6,057 bases of DNA from Roseiarcus sp. GTDB taxonomy: Bacteria > Pseudomonadota > Alphaproteobacteria > Rhizobiales > Beijerinckiaceae. Shown piece by piece: positions 5,890-6,057 of the stretch. The stretch covers positions 1 to 6,057 of the forward strand of contig JASLHV010000160.1 of assembly GCA_030153205.1 (NCBI GenBank), written 5' to 3'. The notes beneath the pieces were generated by a model. The model ran no database searches. It saw only the letters and a list, made by a program, of their open reading frames with translations, and was not told the origin of the DNA. The position numbers were made by a program, and so were the translations under genes. Numbering within the stretch: position 1 is the stretch's first letter; each line of letters opens with the position of its first letter.

Positions 5890-6057
5890 TCACTCCAGCG
5901 CCGACGGATTTTCCATATACGCGGCGATGCGTTCGAACAGCGCGTTGGGGCGCTCGGCGAAGAGGCGGTCGAAGAGGCGCTGGGCGCGCTTTTGAAGGCG
6001 CTTCTGGCGTCGCTCCACGGCCCGCGCCAGCGTCTCGCCTTGCGCCGGCGAGACCTC
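5890..6057 (-). CDS. 3' end of an unrecognised gene, cut by the window edge
   Basis: The last 168 bases read open on the minus strand to a TGA at 5890-5892, giving the C-terminal 55 residues of a protein whose start lies beyond the window. The tail is rich in arginine, alanine and leucine and looks helical: AVERRQKRLQKRAQRLFDRL, then LFAERPNALFERIAAYMENP and a final SALE. No family can be named from this piece. Supporting a real gene are consistent GC-ending codons, absence of stops, and a close convergent arrangement with the DUF1311 gene. A basic helical tail of this type could be a nucleic-acid-binding or coiled-coil end, which is speculation. Confidence 0.6.
   Translation of the reverse strand, partial: EVSPAQGETLARAVERRQKRLQKRAQRLFDRLFAERPNALFERIAAYMENPSALE

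Overview
This 6.1-kb, GC-rich window looks like ordinary chromosomal DNA from an alphaproteobacterium, most likely of the Rhizobiales/Hyphomicrobiales. The reasons are an NdvA/ChvA-type cyclic-glucan exporter, a rhizobial-style ferrochelatase, a metal-type PadR regulator and uniformly GC-ending codons. No mobile element, CRISPR array, tRNA or rRNA gene was seen. Taxonomic placement is inferred from protein character only.

Layout, left to right: (1) a plus-strand dienelactone-hydrolase-family enzyme (101-973) with a twin-arginine-like export signal. (2) A convergent minus-strand PadR regulator (970-1545) with a histidine-rich N-terminus like E. coli YqjI; the two stop codons overlap. Its promoter (perfect -35 TTGACA) carries two 18-bp operator-like palindromes 27 bp apart, pointing to autoregulation. 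(3) A 315-base gap holding that promoter and a possible frameshifted gene remnant (1708-1865). (4) A minus-strand series reading leftwards: an NdvA-like ABC exporter (5270-3492), methionine sulfoxide reductase msrB (3384-2974) and ferrochelatase hemH (2958-1885). msrB and hemH are 15 bases apart and probably co-transcribed; the exporter lies 107 bases upstream of msrB and may or may not share the transcript. (5) A plus-strand exported DUF1311/LprI-like small protein (5466-5876), divergent from the exporter. (6) The 3' end of an unrecognised minus-strand gene (5890-6057) that runs off the window.

How they fit together: heme synthesis (HemH), repair of oxidised methionine (MsrB) and a probable nickel/iron-sensing repressor share a metal and oxidative-stress theme, but the sequence does not show that they form one system. 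I found no clearly new biological system. The most informative leads are the paired operators in front of the YqjI-like gene, the absence of its usual partner next door, and the frameshifted remnant between hemH and padR.
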